DNA of 64,000 bases from Woeseia sp. Lineage in GTDB: Bacteria; Pseudomonadota; Gammaproteobacteria; Steroidobacterales; Woeseiaceae. The notes beneath the pieces are model-generated. The model saw nothing but the letters and a program-made list of their open reading frames with translations, ran no database searches and had not been told where the DNA came from. The stretch is from the NCBI GenBank assembly GCA_021773015.1, contig JAJFKW010000001.1, positions 124,001-188,000 on the forward strand, given 5' to 3'. Below are positions 35,923 to 44,947 of the stretch, in pieces; positions within the stretch are counted from its first letter, which is position 1, and each line of letters opens with the position of its first letter. The position numbers and the translations under genes are program-made.

Positions 35923-35941
35923 TTGAATGGCAAAGGTCGCG

Positions 35942-36637
35942 TCAGCGACTGTGACCGGCGGCCCGCTTGATTCGTCTAATCAAAATTAGACGCCAAAACC
36001 AGATTGCCGTGATCAAAAACGCGGAGATCACCAGCGCAGTGGGCGGTAGTGCTATAACAACGAAATCGTAGATGCCATGTAGAATTGCTGCAACCGATAC
36101 AGAGATTAACGCGATCAGTGCAATCGGCCGCCGCTCGACGAAAGCGACACCAACGTAGTATCCCCAGATCGACGCAAATACGATATGAATGACCGGCCCG
36201 ATAAAACCCCTGAAAATTAGTCCATTGTGATCGATGAATTTTAAGTACTCGATATTCTCGGCTGCCGCAAATCCGAGGGCAATGAATGACGCATAAATTA
36301 TTCCGTCCAGTTCCTCGTCAAACGCCTTAAATTGCAACGCAACAAGCATGAATGGAATGAGCTTGACGCTTTCTTCGATAACGCCGATAGCAAGTATCGA
36401 ATAGAGTATAAGTTGAATGTAGCTGGTTTTAGCCAATTCATACGCATCGAAGCGCAATCCGACCGTGTCTAGCGCGCCATAGCTAAGTTTGCCTAGAAAA
36501 TAAGCGCCGATACCAAGCAGGAAACAAATGACCAGGTTCAGAATAGGTTCTGGTTGATGTCGGTCCTTGTGATAGTGATATGCAGCCCAGAATACAAGGG
36601 GTATCAATATCGGTAATATGGCCAGCCAGTTGTTCAT
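35942..36637 (-). CDS. PrsW-family intramembrane metalloprotease
   Basis: A 231-residue protein with about seven membrane helices. The PrsW signature residues are present: Glu88-Glu89 in IEESVKLIP, Glu127 in AAAENIEYL, His151 in GPVIHIVFA and His187 in LHGIYDF. PrsW proteins cleave anti-sigma factors or related membrane substrates. ATG 36637 is chosen because it yields the membrane helix directly; a longer frame to 36847 overlaps the divergent Rof gene. No sigma or anti-sigma gene is adjacent, so the target is unknown. Confidence 0.85.
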   Translation of the reverse strand: MNNWLAILPILIPLVFWAAYHYHKDRHQPEPILNLVICFLLGIGAYFLGKLSYGALDTVGLRFDAYELAKTSYIQLILYSILAIGVIEESVKLIPFMLVALQFKAFDEELDGIIYASFIALGFAAAENIEYLKFIDHNGLIFRGFIGPVIHIVFASIWGYYVGVAFVERRPIALIALISVSVAAILHGIYDFVVIALPPTALVISAFLITAIWFWRLILIRRIKRAAGHSR

Positions 36638-36688
36638 CTGCCGATTATGGCGAGTGTGAACAGCGTAGTCGCCGGGATAACTCACGAA

Positions 36689-36967
36689 ATGAAAACGAAA
36701 CCAGCTACCTATCAACCGATTTCCTGCGACATTTTTGACTATGTTGAGATTGCTTGCCTCTATAGATACAAAGTGATTCTCAGATTGCTGAACGGCGACC
36801 AACTCGACGGAATCGCGGTGGACACCAAAATTGATGGTGACCGGCAAGAGTGGATAATTCTGCAGTCTCCGGATTCGCAGACGCGATTAGATAAAATCAT
36901 CGAAATCGAAGTCACTACACCCGGTGCTAAGTTCGATAAGGTCAAAATTCAATCTGACCTGCAATAA
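36689..36967 (+). CDS. rof: Rof (YaeO)-like Rho-binding antiterminator
   Basis: A 92-residue Sm-like-fold protein. YQPISCDIFDYVEIACLYRYKVILRLLNGDQLDG lines up with the start of E. coli Rof (TYQPINCDDYDNLELAC...), and RLDKIIEIEV matches its RLDKITSF segment. Rof binds Rho and inhibits termination. ATG 36689 is chosen because residues before it do not fit the family. It is divergent from PrsW, only 51 bp away, so the two promoters must be compact or overlapping. Confidence 0.85.
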   Translation: MKTKPATYQPISCDIFDYVEIACLYRYKVILRLLNGDQLDGIAVDTKIDGDRQEWIILQSPDSQTRLDKIIEIEVTTPGAKFDKVKIQSDLQ

Positions 36968-37051
36968 GCACTATGGCGCGTGCTTCGCAGTAGACAATCA
37001 TAATTTCGTAATCGGTCTACGTACGGTGGCCTAGGTACGGCAGTGTGATGA

Positions 37052-38371
37052 TTATTTGCGATGCGAGGCTGCGGCCAATTGAATCCTGAATGTGCGTTCT
37101 ATTTGATTACTGCGTCGTTCGGGAATTCCGGCATCCCTCGCATGTCGCGACCAATTCGCAATGGAATCCGCAACTTCAAGTATTATTCTTTTCGTTTGCG
37201 GCGTACGTATGCCCGCCGATTTTGCAAGATCCAATAGATCTTGCGTCGCAAACTCGTCGCGTCGGCCATTGGCAGACATTTGATGACGGCCGGTCCAAGC
37301 GCCTTGTGGGTTGTATGAGTAGGCGACATCGAATGCAGGAGAGAGTCTCCATTCGCCTGACTGGTCCATCAGAAATGCAATATTCTTGACGTGATCATCT
37401 TGATTGCGCGCAATAATGTTAAATATCGCCCGCCGGTACTGCTGTTCCAAATCTTGACGCGGTAATCCCAATTCACGAACGACGAGAAAAGCCTGTTCGT
37501 AGGAATAGGCATCCGGTTGATTAAAATCGAAATGCATAAGTGCAGCGAGGGACTGCATATGCAGCTTATTGCCGCGTTCGGTGCGGTCGAATCGCCGGGT
37601 CATGAAATGTGCGTACTGACTTTGCTCGAACAGACGACACGGCATCATATTGATGCCCGCTTCAGTCGCCATAAGGGAGTACGCATATTCAATTCGGCCA
37701 AAATCTGCGGGATCGGCCAATTCTTTGTCGCGATTGTCGGCTATGCCATCGAATTTAAGGATCCAGTGGGAAAATCCCTCGTCGACGGGCACCTGACCTG
37801 ATCTAAATTCGCCGGTTGCTGCATTCCATGCAACAACCGCTTTCGCTCGTGCACCGCCTGCCGACGTGCCGACGTGTAGAATGTCTTCCATAAGCCGCCG
37901 CTCATCGGCGTTTGAAAAGTGTGCGCGAGCATTTATCCTTTCGTCCAATATTTGATTTGCGAGTGCCGCTAGAGCATCGACTTCGATTCGTCGTGATTGC
38001 TTATTGGGTCCGACGGCGGCGGGCTGAAATTCCAACGCCCCCATGCCGCGTGTGCCGACATAACAGAGTCGTTGGACGGGATTGAAGCTATGGGCGGGCA
38101 GCCCTTGCTGCGCCAGCCAGCTATCGATCAGGACATTGCCGTAATTGTCTGGCAGTGAATCGGCCAGCATCCCTGGTAATCCATGAAAAGACGCACGTGG
38201 CAATTCTGGAAACGTAAACGGCGTCTCGCCGAGCGGCATTGTGAAAGGGGAGACTTCAATACTGCTGGCGGCGAAATCCGCAGTATATTGAAATACTGCA
38301 ATTTCCTTGTTTTCCAGCCAACTAACGGCACCTATGGTTTTTCCCCAAAGATTTACAGACGCGTCAGTCAT
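37052..38371 (-). CDS. hipA: HipA-family Ser/Thr kinase toxin
   Basis: A 439-residue HipA-type kinase. The glycine loop is VGTSAGGARAKAV (167-179), the catalytic loop is ARNQDDHVKN (321-330) with Asp and Asn residues for metal and catalysis, and the metal-binding Asp348 is in AFDVAYSYNP. The N-terminal subdomain carries LPDNYGN and GMGALEF as in HipA. In E. coli HipA phosphorylates GltX and arrests growth. It overlaps the upstream antitoxin by four bases and would be released from repression when HipB is lost. Confidence 0.93.
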   Translation of the reverse strand: MTDASVNLWGKTIGAVSWLENKEIAVFQYTADFAASSIEVSPFTMPLGETPFTFPELPRASFHGLPGMLADSLPDNYGNVLIDSWLAQQGLPAHSFNPVQRLCYVGTRGMGALEFQPAAVGPNKQSRRIEVDALAALANQILDERINARAHFSNADERRLMEDILHVGTSAGGARAKAVVAWNAATGEFRSGQVPVDEGFSHWILKFDGIADNRDKELADPADFGRIEYAYSLMATEAGINMMPCRLFEQSQYAHFMTRRFDRTERGNKLHMQSLAALMHFDFNQPDAYSYEQAFLVVRELGLPRQDLEQQYRRAIFNIIARNQDDHVKNIAFLMDQSGEWRLSPAFDVAYSYNPQGAWTGRHQMSANGRRDEFATQDLLDLAKSAGIRTPQTKRIILEVADSIANWSRHARDAGIPERRSNQIERTFRIQLAAASHRK

Positions 38372-38730
38372 TCTTCAGCTGACGTCGTGTCCCAGGCCCA
38401 CGTCGTTGCCTCGCCAGCTGGTTTTGGTCTTGCACGTAATCGCTGACGACCGCCGTGTTGAACTCGCTCGAGCGGTCGGATGCTCGGGTCTGGTAGGAGC
38501 GTTTCCAGTGATTTCTCGAGATTCAGTGCGGAAATAACACGAATAAATACGTCGAGCGTAACGCCGTCGCCACTCTCCAATCGAGTTATTGTTCGCAGTG
38601 AAACACCTGCCTCAGTGGCCAGTTGTTGTTGGGTAACATTCTTGCTGAGCCGTATTTCTTGCAGGCGTGTACAAAGGCCCTTCTCGATATGTCGACTTGC
38701 GGCATGTTGAAACGATAATTTACCAGTCAT
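38368..38730 (-). CDS. hipB: HipB-family antitoxin, XRE helix-turn-helix
   Basis: A 120-residue protein with an XRE helix-turn-helix (about 20-75): LQEIRLSKNVTQQQLATEAGVSLRTITRLESGDGVTLDVFIRVISAL. An Arg/Pro-rich tail follows. ATG 38730 is chosen because AGG stands six bases before it; a longer frame to 38796 would cover the operator. Its stop overlaps the hipA start (ATGA). It should bind HipA and repress the operon from the AT-rich dyads just upstream. Confidence 0.9.
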   Translation of the reverse strand: MTGKLSFQHAASRHIEKGLCTRLQEIRLSKNVTQQQLATEAGVSLRTITRLESGDGVTLDVFIRVISALNLEKSLETLLPDPSIRPLERVQHGGRQRLRARPKPAGEATTWAWDTTSAEE

Positions 38731-39140
38731 AAGTTGCCTACAATAATCAAAAAGGTCTATAAATCGTAGTATATTGCGCATTATCGAGAATCGCAATAGA
38801 GATTACCTTTAACACGCGAAATATTGCGTTTAATAATCCTAAATAACGATAATACGTAATATATAACCTATAGCAATCGTTTGAGATGCATACTCGTAAA
38901 GAACACTGGCTCAGCGGAAACCTACAGAGCGACTACTCGCAAAGCTCCGGTCCTCACCGGTCCTGAACGTCCGCGAACAGAAAAATTATTGCCAAGGGAG
39001 CAAAAATGCCGCCAATCGCTCACAATGATTGACCCGGCTGGAGCCCTTGAATACTTTGAGCATAATTTGCTGTGATCGCATCTGCCACCTGCATCGCAAT
39101 CCATGAGAAATGAGAAGACAGTAATGAGAAGACAGACATC
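38731..39140. promoter_or_regulatory. Divergent hipBA / xdh control region with TATTGCG dyad
   Basis: There is no convincing gene in this 410-bp stretch. Its left half is AT-rich and holds a perfect dyad, TATTGCG-N13-CGCAATA (38772-38798), 42-68 bp before hipB, and another TATTGCG at 38822-38828. These are likely HipB operators. A possible sigma70 promoter for the purine operon is TTGACC (39029-39034), 17 bp, TACTTT (39052-39057). At 39109-39135, just before the first xdh gene, the 13-bp unit AATGAGAAGACAG occurs twice with a 14-bp period. Confidence 0.5.
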
Positions 39141-39968
39141 GTGACAAACCAAGAGATCCTGCAGAAAGTACTCGCGTTGCGACATACGAACACACCGCAT
39201 GCCATTGCGACGGTGGTGGAGGTCGTCGGTTCTACCTCTGCCAAAACAGGATCCAAGGCATTAATCGCGGCCGATGGCCGAGTCTTGGCTGGTTGGGTCG
39301 GCGGCGGATGCGCGGAATCGACTGCCTGTCACGCAGCACTCGCGTGCATGCAAAGCAACGAAACGACGATAATCAATATCGATTTAGACGACGAGGTACT
39401 TGGCGCTGGCATGCCCTGTGGAGGCCATATGCGAGTTTACATAGAGCCTTTCGTTGCGCGTTCGACAATTTGGATCGTTGGCCACGGCGCCATTGCAGAG
39501 CATTTATGCACGATTGCGGCAATCGCCGAATATAATGTCGCAATACTCGATACCAATATCGAAGCAAAAAAGTTTCCGGCGGCACATAGACTCATTGATG
39601 ATGACTACGAATATGATCAGCTAGCGCCCAGCAGCAGCGATTTTGTAGTCATCGCAACGCAGCATAAAGGCGACCATCTGTCGGTCATCAAAGCGCTTAA
39701 ATCGGATGCGCGGTATATCGGACTAATTGCAAGTCAAAAGCGCGCTCTCCTCGTTAAGCATTTCCTGCGCGATAAGCAATTTTCGGATGTGGATCAGCAA
39801 CGCGTTATTTCACCCTGCGGCCTGGATATCGGCGCCCAAACTCCGGCAGAAATTGCTCTGAGTATTCTCAGCGAAATTGTGATGATTCATCATGGCGCAG
39901 AAGGGAATCGATTGAACAACAATCCGCAGCGCGCTGCCGAAGTTCCGCGCCTGGTTGGCAACGACTGA
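39141..39968 (+). CDS. XdhC/CoxI-family molybdenum cofactor insertion protein (first copy)
   Basis: A 275-residue protein of the XdhC/CoxI family, which sulfurates and inserts the molybdenum cofactor into xanthine dehydrogenase-type enzymes. The N-terminal part has TVVEVVGSTSAKTGSKALI and WVGGGCAEST; the C-terminal Rossmann part has IVGHGAIAEHLC and ISPCGLDIGAQTPAEIALSI. The start is GTG, behind a direct repeat. It opens an eight-gene plus-strand operon for purine breakdown. A second, longer XdhC follows xdhB, so the two may have split roles in maturation. Confidence 0.87.
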   Translation: MTNQEILQKVLALRHTNTPHAIATVVEVVGSTSAKTGSKALIAADGRVLAGWVGGGCAESTACHAALACMQSNETTIINIDLDDEVLGAGMPCGGHMRVYIEPFVARSTIWIVGHGAIAEHLCTIAAIAEYNVAILDTNIEAKKFPAAHRLIDDDYEYDQLAPSSSDFVVIATQHKGDHLSVIKALKSDARYIGLIASQKRALLVKHFLRDKQFSDVDQQRVISPCGLDIGAQTPAEIALSILSEIVMIHHGAEGNRLNNNPQRAAEVPRLVGND

Positions 39969-39971
39969 ACG

Positions 39972-41507
39972 GTGGCTGCAAAATTGCCAAAGGACGTGCG
40001 CAAAACAATTCGTTTCATTCTAGATGGCGAAATCGTTGAGCTCCGCAACTGCGACCCAACGCGAACAGTACTGCAGTATCTTCGAGAAGATTTGCAACGA
40101 GTTGGCACCAAAGAGGGGTGTGCTGAGGGAGACTGTGGAGCCTGTACGGTGGTTATTGGCGAACTAGTGTCTGTGCCAGACGGGTTGCAACTTAGAGCAA
40201 TCAATTCGTGTATTCAATTCCTGCCAACCTTGGACGGCAAGGTACTATTTACGATTGAAAGTTTGGCCGCTGAATCTGGCGAGTTACATCCTGTTCAGCA
40301 AGCGATGGTTGAATGTCACGGGTCCCAGTGTGGCTTTTGCACGCCAGGCTTCGTAATGTCTTTATTCGCACTCTATAAATCCGCTGCCCACCCCGATAGG
40401 AGAGAAATCGATAACGCTTTGGCGGGTAATTTATGCCGCTGCACCGGCTATCGTCCGATTGTCGATGCCGCACGAAAAATGTACGACTACCACTCGACGG
40501 AAAACAAGGACAAGTCGAGCTGGCTGAGCGTCCCAGGCAGCACGGTGCTGGATGAATTGTCCGTTACGGAGGCCCAGCAGGTCGATAAGCTTCGAAGCAT
40601 TGCGGCAACCGGTACTCTGCATCTCGAATTCGACGGCAAGCAGTATTACGCGCCCGATTCAATCGAAGAGCTGGCTGCGCTTTTGCGTCAGAATCCGGAC
40701 GCGTGCATTCTTTCTGGTGGCACCGATATCGGTTTATGGGTTACCAAGCAGCACCGGCATTTGGCATCTGTCATTTACACCGGAAACATCCAGTCATTTA
40801 AGCAAATATCAGTGTCGGCCTCGCACTTAACAATCGGCGCAGGCGCTCCGATTTCTGATGTAATGCCGATGTTGAGCCAATATTTTCCAGAGTTGGACGA
40901 GCTATTCTTAAGATTTGCTTCTCCACCGATTAGAAACGCCGGAACGCTGGGCGGCAATATTGCGAACGCTTCTCCCATTGGCGATTCGATGCCAGTACTC
41001 ATTGTGCTGGGTGCTGAACTACTACTACGATCAGGCGACAACAATCGCGTGATCGCGCTCGACGATTTCTATTTGGATTACCAAAAAACTGCGCTAGCAC
41101 GTGGTGAATTCGTGCAAGAAGTTCGCATTCCGCTGCCCGCGACTGACGCGACCGTCCGTACCTACAAACTATCAAAGCGATTCGACCAGGATATTTCGGC
41201 GGTCTGTGCTGCGTTTTCCGTGGCCTTCAACGAAAATATCGTTACGAATGTCCGCATCGCCTATGGTGGCATGGCCGCGATTCCGAAACGTGCTGTTAAA
41301 TGTGAGTTGGCATTGTTAGGGAAACAATGGGACGACGCTGGCATTCTTGAGGCGGTATCCGCGCTTGATCGAGACTTTGCGCCGCTCACTGACATGCGTG
41401 CAAGTGATGGTTATCGCCGAAACGCTGCGGCGAACTTGCTGCGACGTTTCTACATAGACTCGAAGCAGGGGGAAACTTTGACGAACGTGTATCATTATGG
41501 CCGTTAA
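39972..41507 (+). CDS. xdhA: Xanthine dehydrogenase small subunit (2Fe-2S/FAD)
   Basis: A 511-residue subunit. The plant-type 2Fe-2S cluster cysteines are in KEGCAEGDCGACTVV (Cys50, 55, 58 with a fourth downstream), the second cluster in SQCGFCTPGF and GNLCRCTGYRP, and the FAD domain from about 215 has ILSGGTDIGLWV and IRNAGTLGGNIANASPIGD. Electrons pass from the Mo site through the clusters to FAD and NAD. GTG start, three bases after the previous stop. It overlaps xdhB by 11 bases. Confidence 0.95.
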   Translation: MAAKLPKDVRKTIRFILDGEIVELRNCDPTRTVLQYLREDLQRVGTKEGCAEGDCGACTVVIGELVSVPDGLQLRAINSCIQFLPTLDGKVLFTIESLAAESGELHPVQQAMVECHGSQCGFCTPGFVMSLFALYKSAAHPDRREIDNALAGNLCRCTGYRPIVDAARKMYDYHSTENKDKSSWLSVPGSTVLDELSVTEAQQVDKLRSIAATGTLHLEFDGKQYYAPDSIEELAALLRQNPDACILSGGTDIGLWVTKQHRHLASVIYTGNIQSFKQISVSASHLTIGAGAPISDVMPMLSQYFPELDELFLRFASPPIRNAGTLGGNIANASPIGDSMPVLIVLGAELLLRSGDNNRVIALDDFYLDYQKTALARGEFVQEVRIPLPATDATVRTYKLSKRFDQDISAVCAAFSVAFNENIVTNVRIAYGGMAAIPKRAVKCELALLGKQWDDAGILEAVSALDRDFAPLTDMRASDGYRRNAAANLLRRFYIDSKQGETLTNVYHYGR

Positions 41508-43824
41508 GATCGCTAATTCGACGATCCGCGGCGGCGTAGGCGCGTCGCATCCGCATGATAGTGCGCGTTTGCATGTGACAGGGGGTGCCACTTATACCGA
41601 TGATATTCCCGAGCCGCGAAATATCCTGCACGCCGCACTCGGCGTAAGCAGTCAGCCGCATGCAAGGATTATCTCAATCGATTTAGAGGCTGTCTTAGCA
41701 GCTCCAGGTGTTGTAGCGGTAATTACTGCAGAGCACATTCCAGGCGAGAATAATTATGGCGCGGTCGTTGCCGATGACCCGATTCTGGCGCCTGATTTGG
41801 TGCAATACGTCGGCCAACCCATATTCGCTGTTGCCGCAGCAACTGTTGACCAAGCAAGGCAAGCTGCCGGACTCGCGCAGGTTGAATATGCGGCGTTACC
41901 TGCAATCCTAGACGCGGAGACGGCAGTGCGGGAAAAATCGTTCATTTTGCCAAGTGAAACATTACGGACGGGAGACAGCCGATCAGCAATTGAACTTGCG
42001 CCGCATCGATTACAAGGCAAAGTCAATCTTGGAGGTCAAGATCAATTCTATTTGGAAGGTCAAATTGCATTGGCCATACCGCGAGAGGGCGGCGACTTAT
42101 TTATCTATAGCTCAACGCAACATCCCGGTGAAATTCAACATGCCGTTGCTCACGCGATTGGGCGTCAAGCGAAAGACGTTGTGGTTGAATGTCGTCGCAT
42201 GGGCGGTGCGTTCGGCGGCAAAGAAAGCCAACCCGCATTGATTGCTGCAGTGGCAGCTCTGCTGGCACAAAAAACAGGTGCTGCAGTCAAGCTAAGATTG
42301 GATCGTGATGCAGACATGATTGTGACGGGTAAGCGGCATGACTTCGTCATTGATTATGACGTTGGCTTTGATGATCGTGGTGTGATACTCGGTATCAATT
42401 TTTGCTACGCCTCTAGATGTGGTATGTCTGCCGATTTGTCTGGTGCTATTAATGATCGAACAATGTTTCATACAGACAATGCATATTTTCTGTCGGATGC
42501 CACTATCGAATCGCATCGATGTAAGACGCATACGGTTTCGAATACGGCGTTTCGCGGATTTGGCGGGCCACAAGGAATGTTTGGAATAGAGTACGTTGTT
42601 GATGAAATTGCCCGGCAGTTGCAGGTCGACCCGCTCGACGTACGCAAGGTCAATTTCTACGGAAGTGATACGCGCAATGTTACGCCCTACAAGCAAATCG
42701 TTGATGACAATATTATTCACGAAATTGTCGATAAGTTGGAGGCATCGTCGGATTATCGGCAGCGTCGCGTGGAGATTGCGCAGTGGAATCGGGAAAATGA
42801 TGTTTTGAAGCGCGGCATCGCACTGACGCCGGTTAAGTTTGGTATTTCCTTCACGGCGACACACCTCAATCAGGCGGGCGCGCTGGTTCACATCTACACT
42901 GACGGCACGGTACATCTCAATCACGGCGGCACGGAAATGGGGCAGGGCCTGTTCACCAAAGTTGCCCAGGTTGTCGCTGAAGAATTTCAGATCGATATTG
43001 ATCAAATAAAGGTCACTGCCTCTGATACCAGCAAGGTTCCGAATGCGTCGGCAACAGCAGCGTCAAGCGGCTCTGACCTAAATGGAAAGGCTGCGCAACG
43101 TGCCGCTCGAAAAATCAAAAAGCGTTTGGTCAAATTTGCAACCGAACATTTTTCAGTCAGCGCAAAGGACGTCATATTCGCTAACAACAAAGTTACGGTT
43201 GGTGAACAATCTTTGCCGTTTCAAGAGTTGATAAAGCTTGCCTACATGGCCCGGACTTCATTATCTTCGACGGGCTTCTATCGAACACCAAGAATCAACT
43301 ACGACCGTAGTACTTTTTCGGGCCGGCCATTTTTCTACTTTGCCTACGGTGCGGCTGTATCAGAAGTCGTCATTGATACACTAACAGGCGAAAATCGTTT
43401 ATTGCGCAGTGATATTTTACACGATTGCGGAGATTCATTGAATCCGGCCATTGATCTTGGCCAGGTCGAAGGCGGCTTCGTGCAGGGCGTTGGGTGGTTG
43501 ACCAGTGAGGAACTGTGGTGGAATCAAGATGGAGTACTCAAGACGCATGCGCCTTCTACTTACAAAATTCCGACATCCTCGGACGTGCCGGACGATCTTC
43601 GAGTTGAACTCCTTGCTGATTCTGCAAATCGCGAAAAAACGATTTACCGCTCGAAAGCCGTCGGTGAGCCGCCGTTGATGCTCGCGCTCTCTGTCTTTCA
43701 TGCGATCAAGGACGCCGTTGCCGGTGTCACCGAAGGCAAGCGCAGTCCACATCTTGACGCGCCGGCAACACCAGAAACGATATTAACGTCTATCGAGAAT
43801 CTGTCGGTAGGTTTGGACCAATAG
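41497..43824 (+). CDS. xdhB: Xanthine dehydrogenase large molybdopterin subunit
   Basis: A 775-residue Mo-cofactor subunit that hydroxylates hypoxanthine and xanthine to urate. Motifs include RMGGAFGGKESQ and FRGFGGPQG for cofactor contact, GGTEMGQGLFTK, and the catalytic Glu in SKAVGEPPLML near the C-terminus. Arg in the substrate site appears in CYASRCG-like context, as in bacterial XdhB. It overlaps xdhA by 11 bases, so translation is coupled. Confidence 0.95.
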   Translation: MAVKIANSTIRGGVGASHPHDSARLHVTGGATYTDDIPEPRNILHAALGVSSQPHARIISIDLEAVLAAPGVVAVITAEHIPGENNYGAVVADDPILAPDLVQYVGQPIFAVAAATVDQARQAAGLAQVEYAALPAILDAETAVREKSFILPSETLRTGDSRSAIELAPHRLQGKVNLGGQDQFYLEGQIALAIPREGGDLFIYSSTQHPGEIQHAVAHAIGRQAKDVVVECRRMGGAFGGKESQPALIAAVAALLAQKTGAAVKLRLDRDADMIVTGKRHDFVIDYDVGFDDRGVILGINFCYASRCGMSADLSGAINDRTMFHTDNAYFLSDATIESHRCKTHTVSNTAFRGFGGPQGMFGIEYVVDEIARQLQVDPLDVRKVNFYGSDTRNVTPYKQIVDDNIIHEIVDKLEASSDYRQRRVEIAQWNRENDVLKRGIALTPVKFGISFTATHLNQAGALVHIYTDGTVHLNHGGTEMGQGLFTKVAQVVAEEFQIDIDQIKVTASDTSKVPNASATAASSGSDLNGKAAQRAARKIKKRLVKFATEHFSVSAKDVIFANNKVTVGEQSLPFQELIKLAYMARTSLSSTGFYRTPRINYDRSTFSGRPFFYFAYGAAVSEVVIDTLTGENRLLRSDILHDCGDSLNPAIDLGQVEGGFVQGVGWLTSEELWWNQDGVLKTHAPSTYKIPTSSDVPDDLRVELLADSANREKTIYRSKAVGEPPLMLALSVFHAIKDAVAGVTEGKRSPHLDAPATPETILTSIENLSVGLDQ

Positions 43825-43835
43825 GCGATCTATCA

Positions 43836-44945
43836 ATGGCAGCCTGGTTATCTCAATTGCAACGGCATATTGACGCAAACGAATCATGCGTTCTAATAAC
43901 CGTTGCTGGTGCACGAGGGTCCGTTCCTAGAGATGTTGGCTCCAAAATGATTGTCGGACAGTCCTATACAACCGGTAGTATTGGCGGTGGTCAGTTAGAG
44001 TATCGATGTACCAAGTTTGCGGTTGAATGGCTGAAAAAGCTGAGTGAACCTGGCCAGCGATCTATCCTACAGCGGATAACACTGGGCGCTGGCTGTGGCC
44101 AGTGCTGCGGTGGTGTCGTTGAGATTCTCTTTGAAGAAATACGGCCACAGCTTTCGGGCTGGGTACCAAGGCTTGCGGCAGTCTTGCAAGACGAGAAGCG
44201 TGCTGTCGTTGTAACCGCACGGGAAACATTGGAGAGGTCCAGCAAGCTGATCGTCAGCCAGCGCGGCGTTGAGTTGACTGACGACATCGCTGTGGCAGAT
44301 CATTCCGTTGCACCATTAGCGAAACAATTTTTGCATAGAGATGCAGTGGCCGAGCAACGCAATGTAAAAAGTTCTACAGATCATATGCAACGCATTTTGA
44401 TAGAACCTGTGTCTGATGCAGGCGCGGAAATAGTGTTGTTTGGAGCGGGCCATGTGGCGGCAGCTTGCGTCAACGTATTGTCGTCACTTGACACACTGCT
44501 CCATGTTGTCGATAGCCGAGAAAATCTCTTACGCGGCCCTTGGCCAGAAAACGTCCAAACCTATATGAGAAGCAACGTCGCAGATTTTGTAGCACAGATT
44601 AACTCAGGTGCCTATTGCTTAGTAATGACACACGATCACGAATTGGATTTGCGGATATGTGCAAATCTGTTAGTGAGAGACGATCTACCGTTCATTGGTT
44701 TGATTGGCTCGCAATCGAAATGCCGCCGATTCGAAAAACGTTTGCAGACACTTGACTTCGAAGATCGAATTATTTCAAGGCTAACCTGCCCAATTGGGTT
44801 TGACGACATTTCCGGAAAAGAGCCTGCAACAATCGCGGTTGGCGTAGCTGGACAATATTTGCAATGGCGCAGTCGCGCGTGCATAGAATCACAGGTGGAT
44901 ATTCGGCGCAGCAATTTGTCAGCCGTATTTACAGAGACCCGATAA
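43836..44945 (+). CDS. xdhC: Xanthine dehydrogenase accessory protein XdhC (second copy)
   Basis: A 369-residue XdhC of the canonical long type. The N-terminal domain shows VAGARGSVPRDVGSKMIV, GSIGGGQLEYR and LGAGCGQCCGGVVEI with the conserved Cys pair; the C-terminal Rossmann domain shows VLFGAGHVAAACVNVL and MTHDHELDLRIC, then IGLIGSQSKCRRFEKRL. It should load the sulfurated Mo cofactor into XdhB. It lies 11 bp after xdhB, and puuD follows with a 2-bp gap. Confidence 0.93.
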   Translation: MAAWLSQLQRHIDANESCVLITVAGARGSVPRDVGSKMIVGQSYTTGSIGGGQLEYRCTKFAVEWLKKLSEPGQRSILQRITLGAGCGQCCGGVVEILFEEIRPQLSGWVPRLAAVLQDEKRAVVVTARETLERSSKLIVSQRGVELTDDIAVADHSVAPLAKQFLHRDAVAEQRNVKSSTDHMQRILIEPVSDAGAEIVLFGAGHVAAACVNVLSSLDTLLHVVDSRENLLRGPWPENVQTYMRSNVADFVAQINSGAYCLVMTHDHELDLRICANLLVRDDLPFIGLIGSQSKCRRFEKRLQTLDFEDRIISRLTCPIGFDDISGKEPATIAVGVAGQYLQWRSRACIESQVDIRRSNLSAVFTETR

Positions 44946-44947
44946 CA

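Noticed and set aside
38881-39075. 64-codon ORF between hipB and the purine operon
   Set aside because: Composition is not protein-like, there is no ribosome site, and it covers a plausible promoter.
42292-43005. 237-codon minus-strand ORF inside xdhB
   Set aside because: xdhB carries all conserved motifs through this region; the opposite frame has none.
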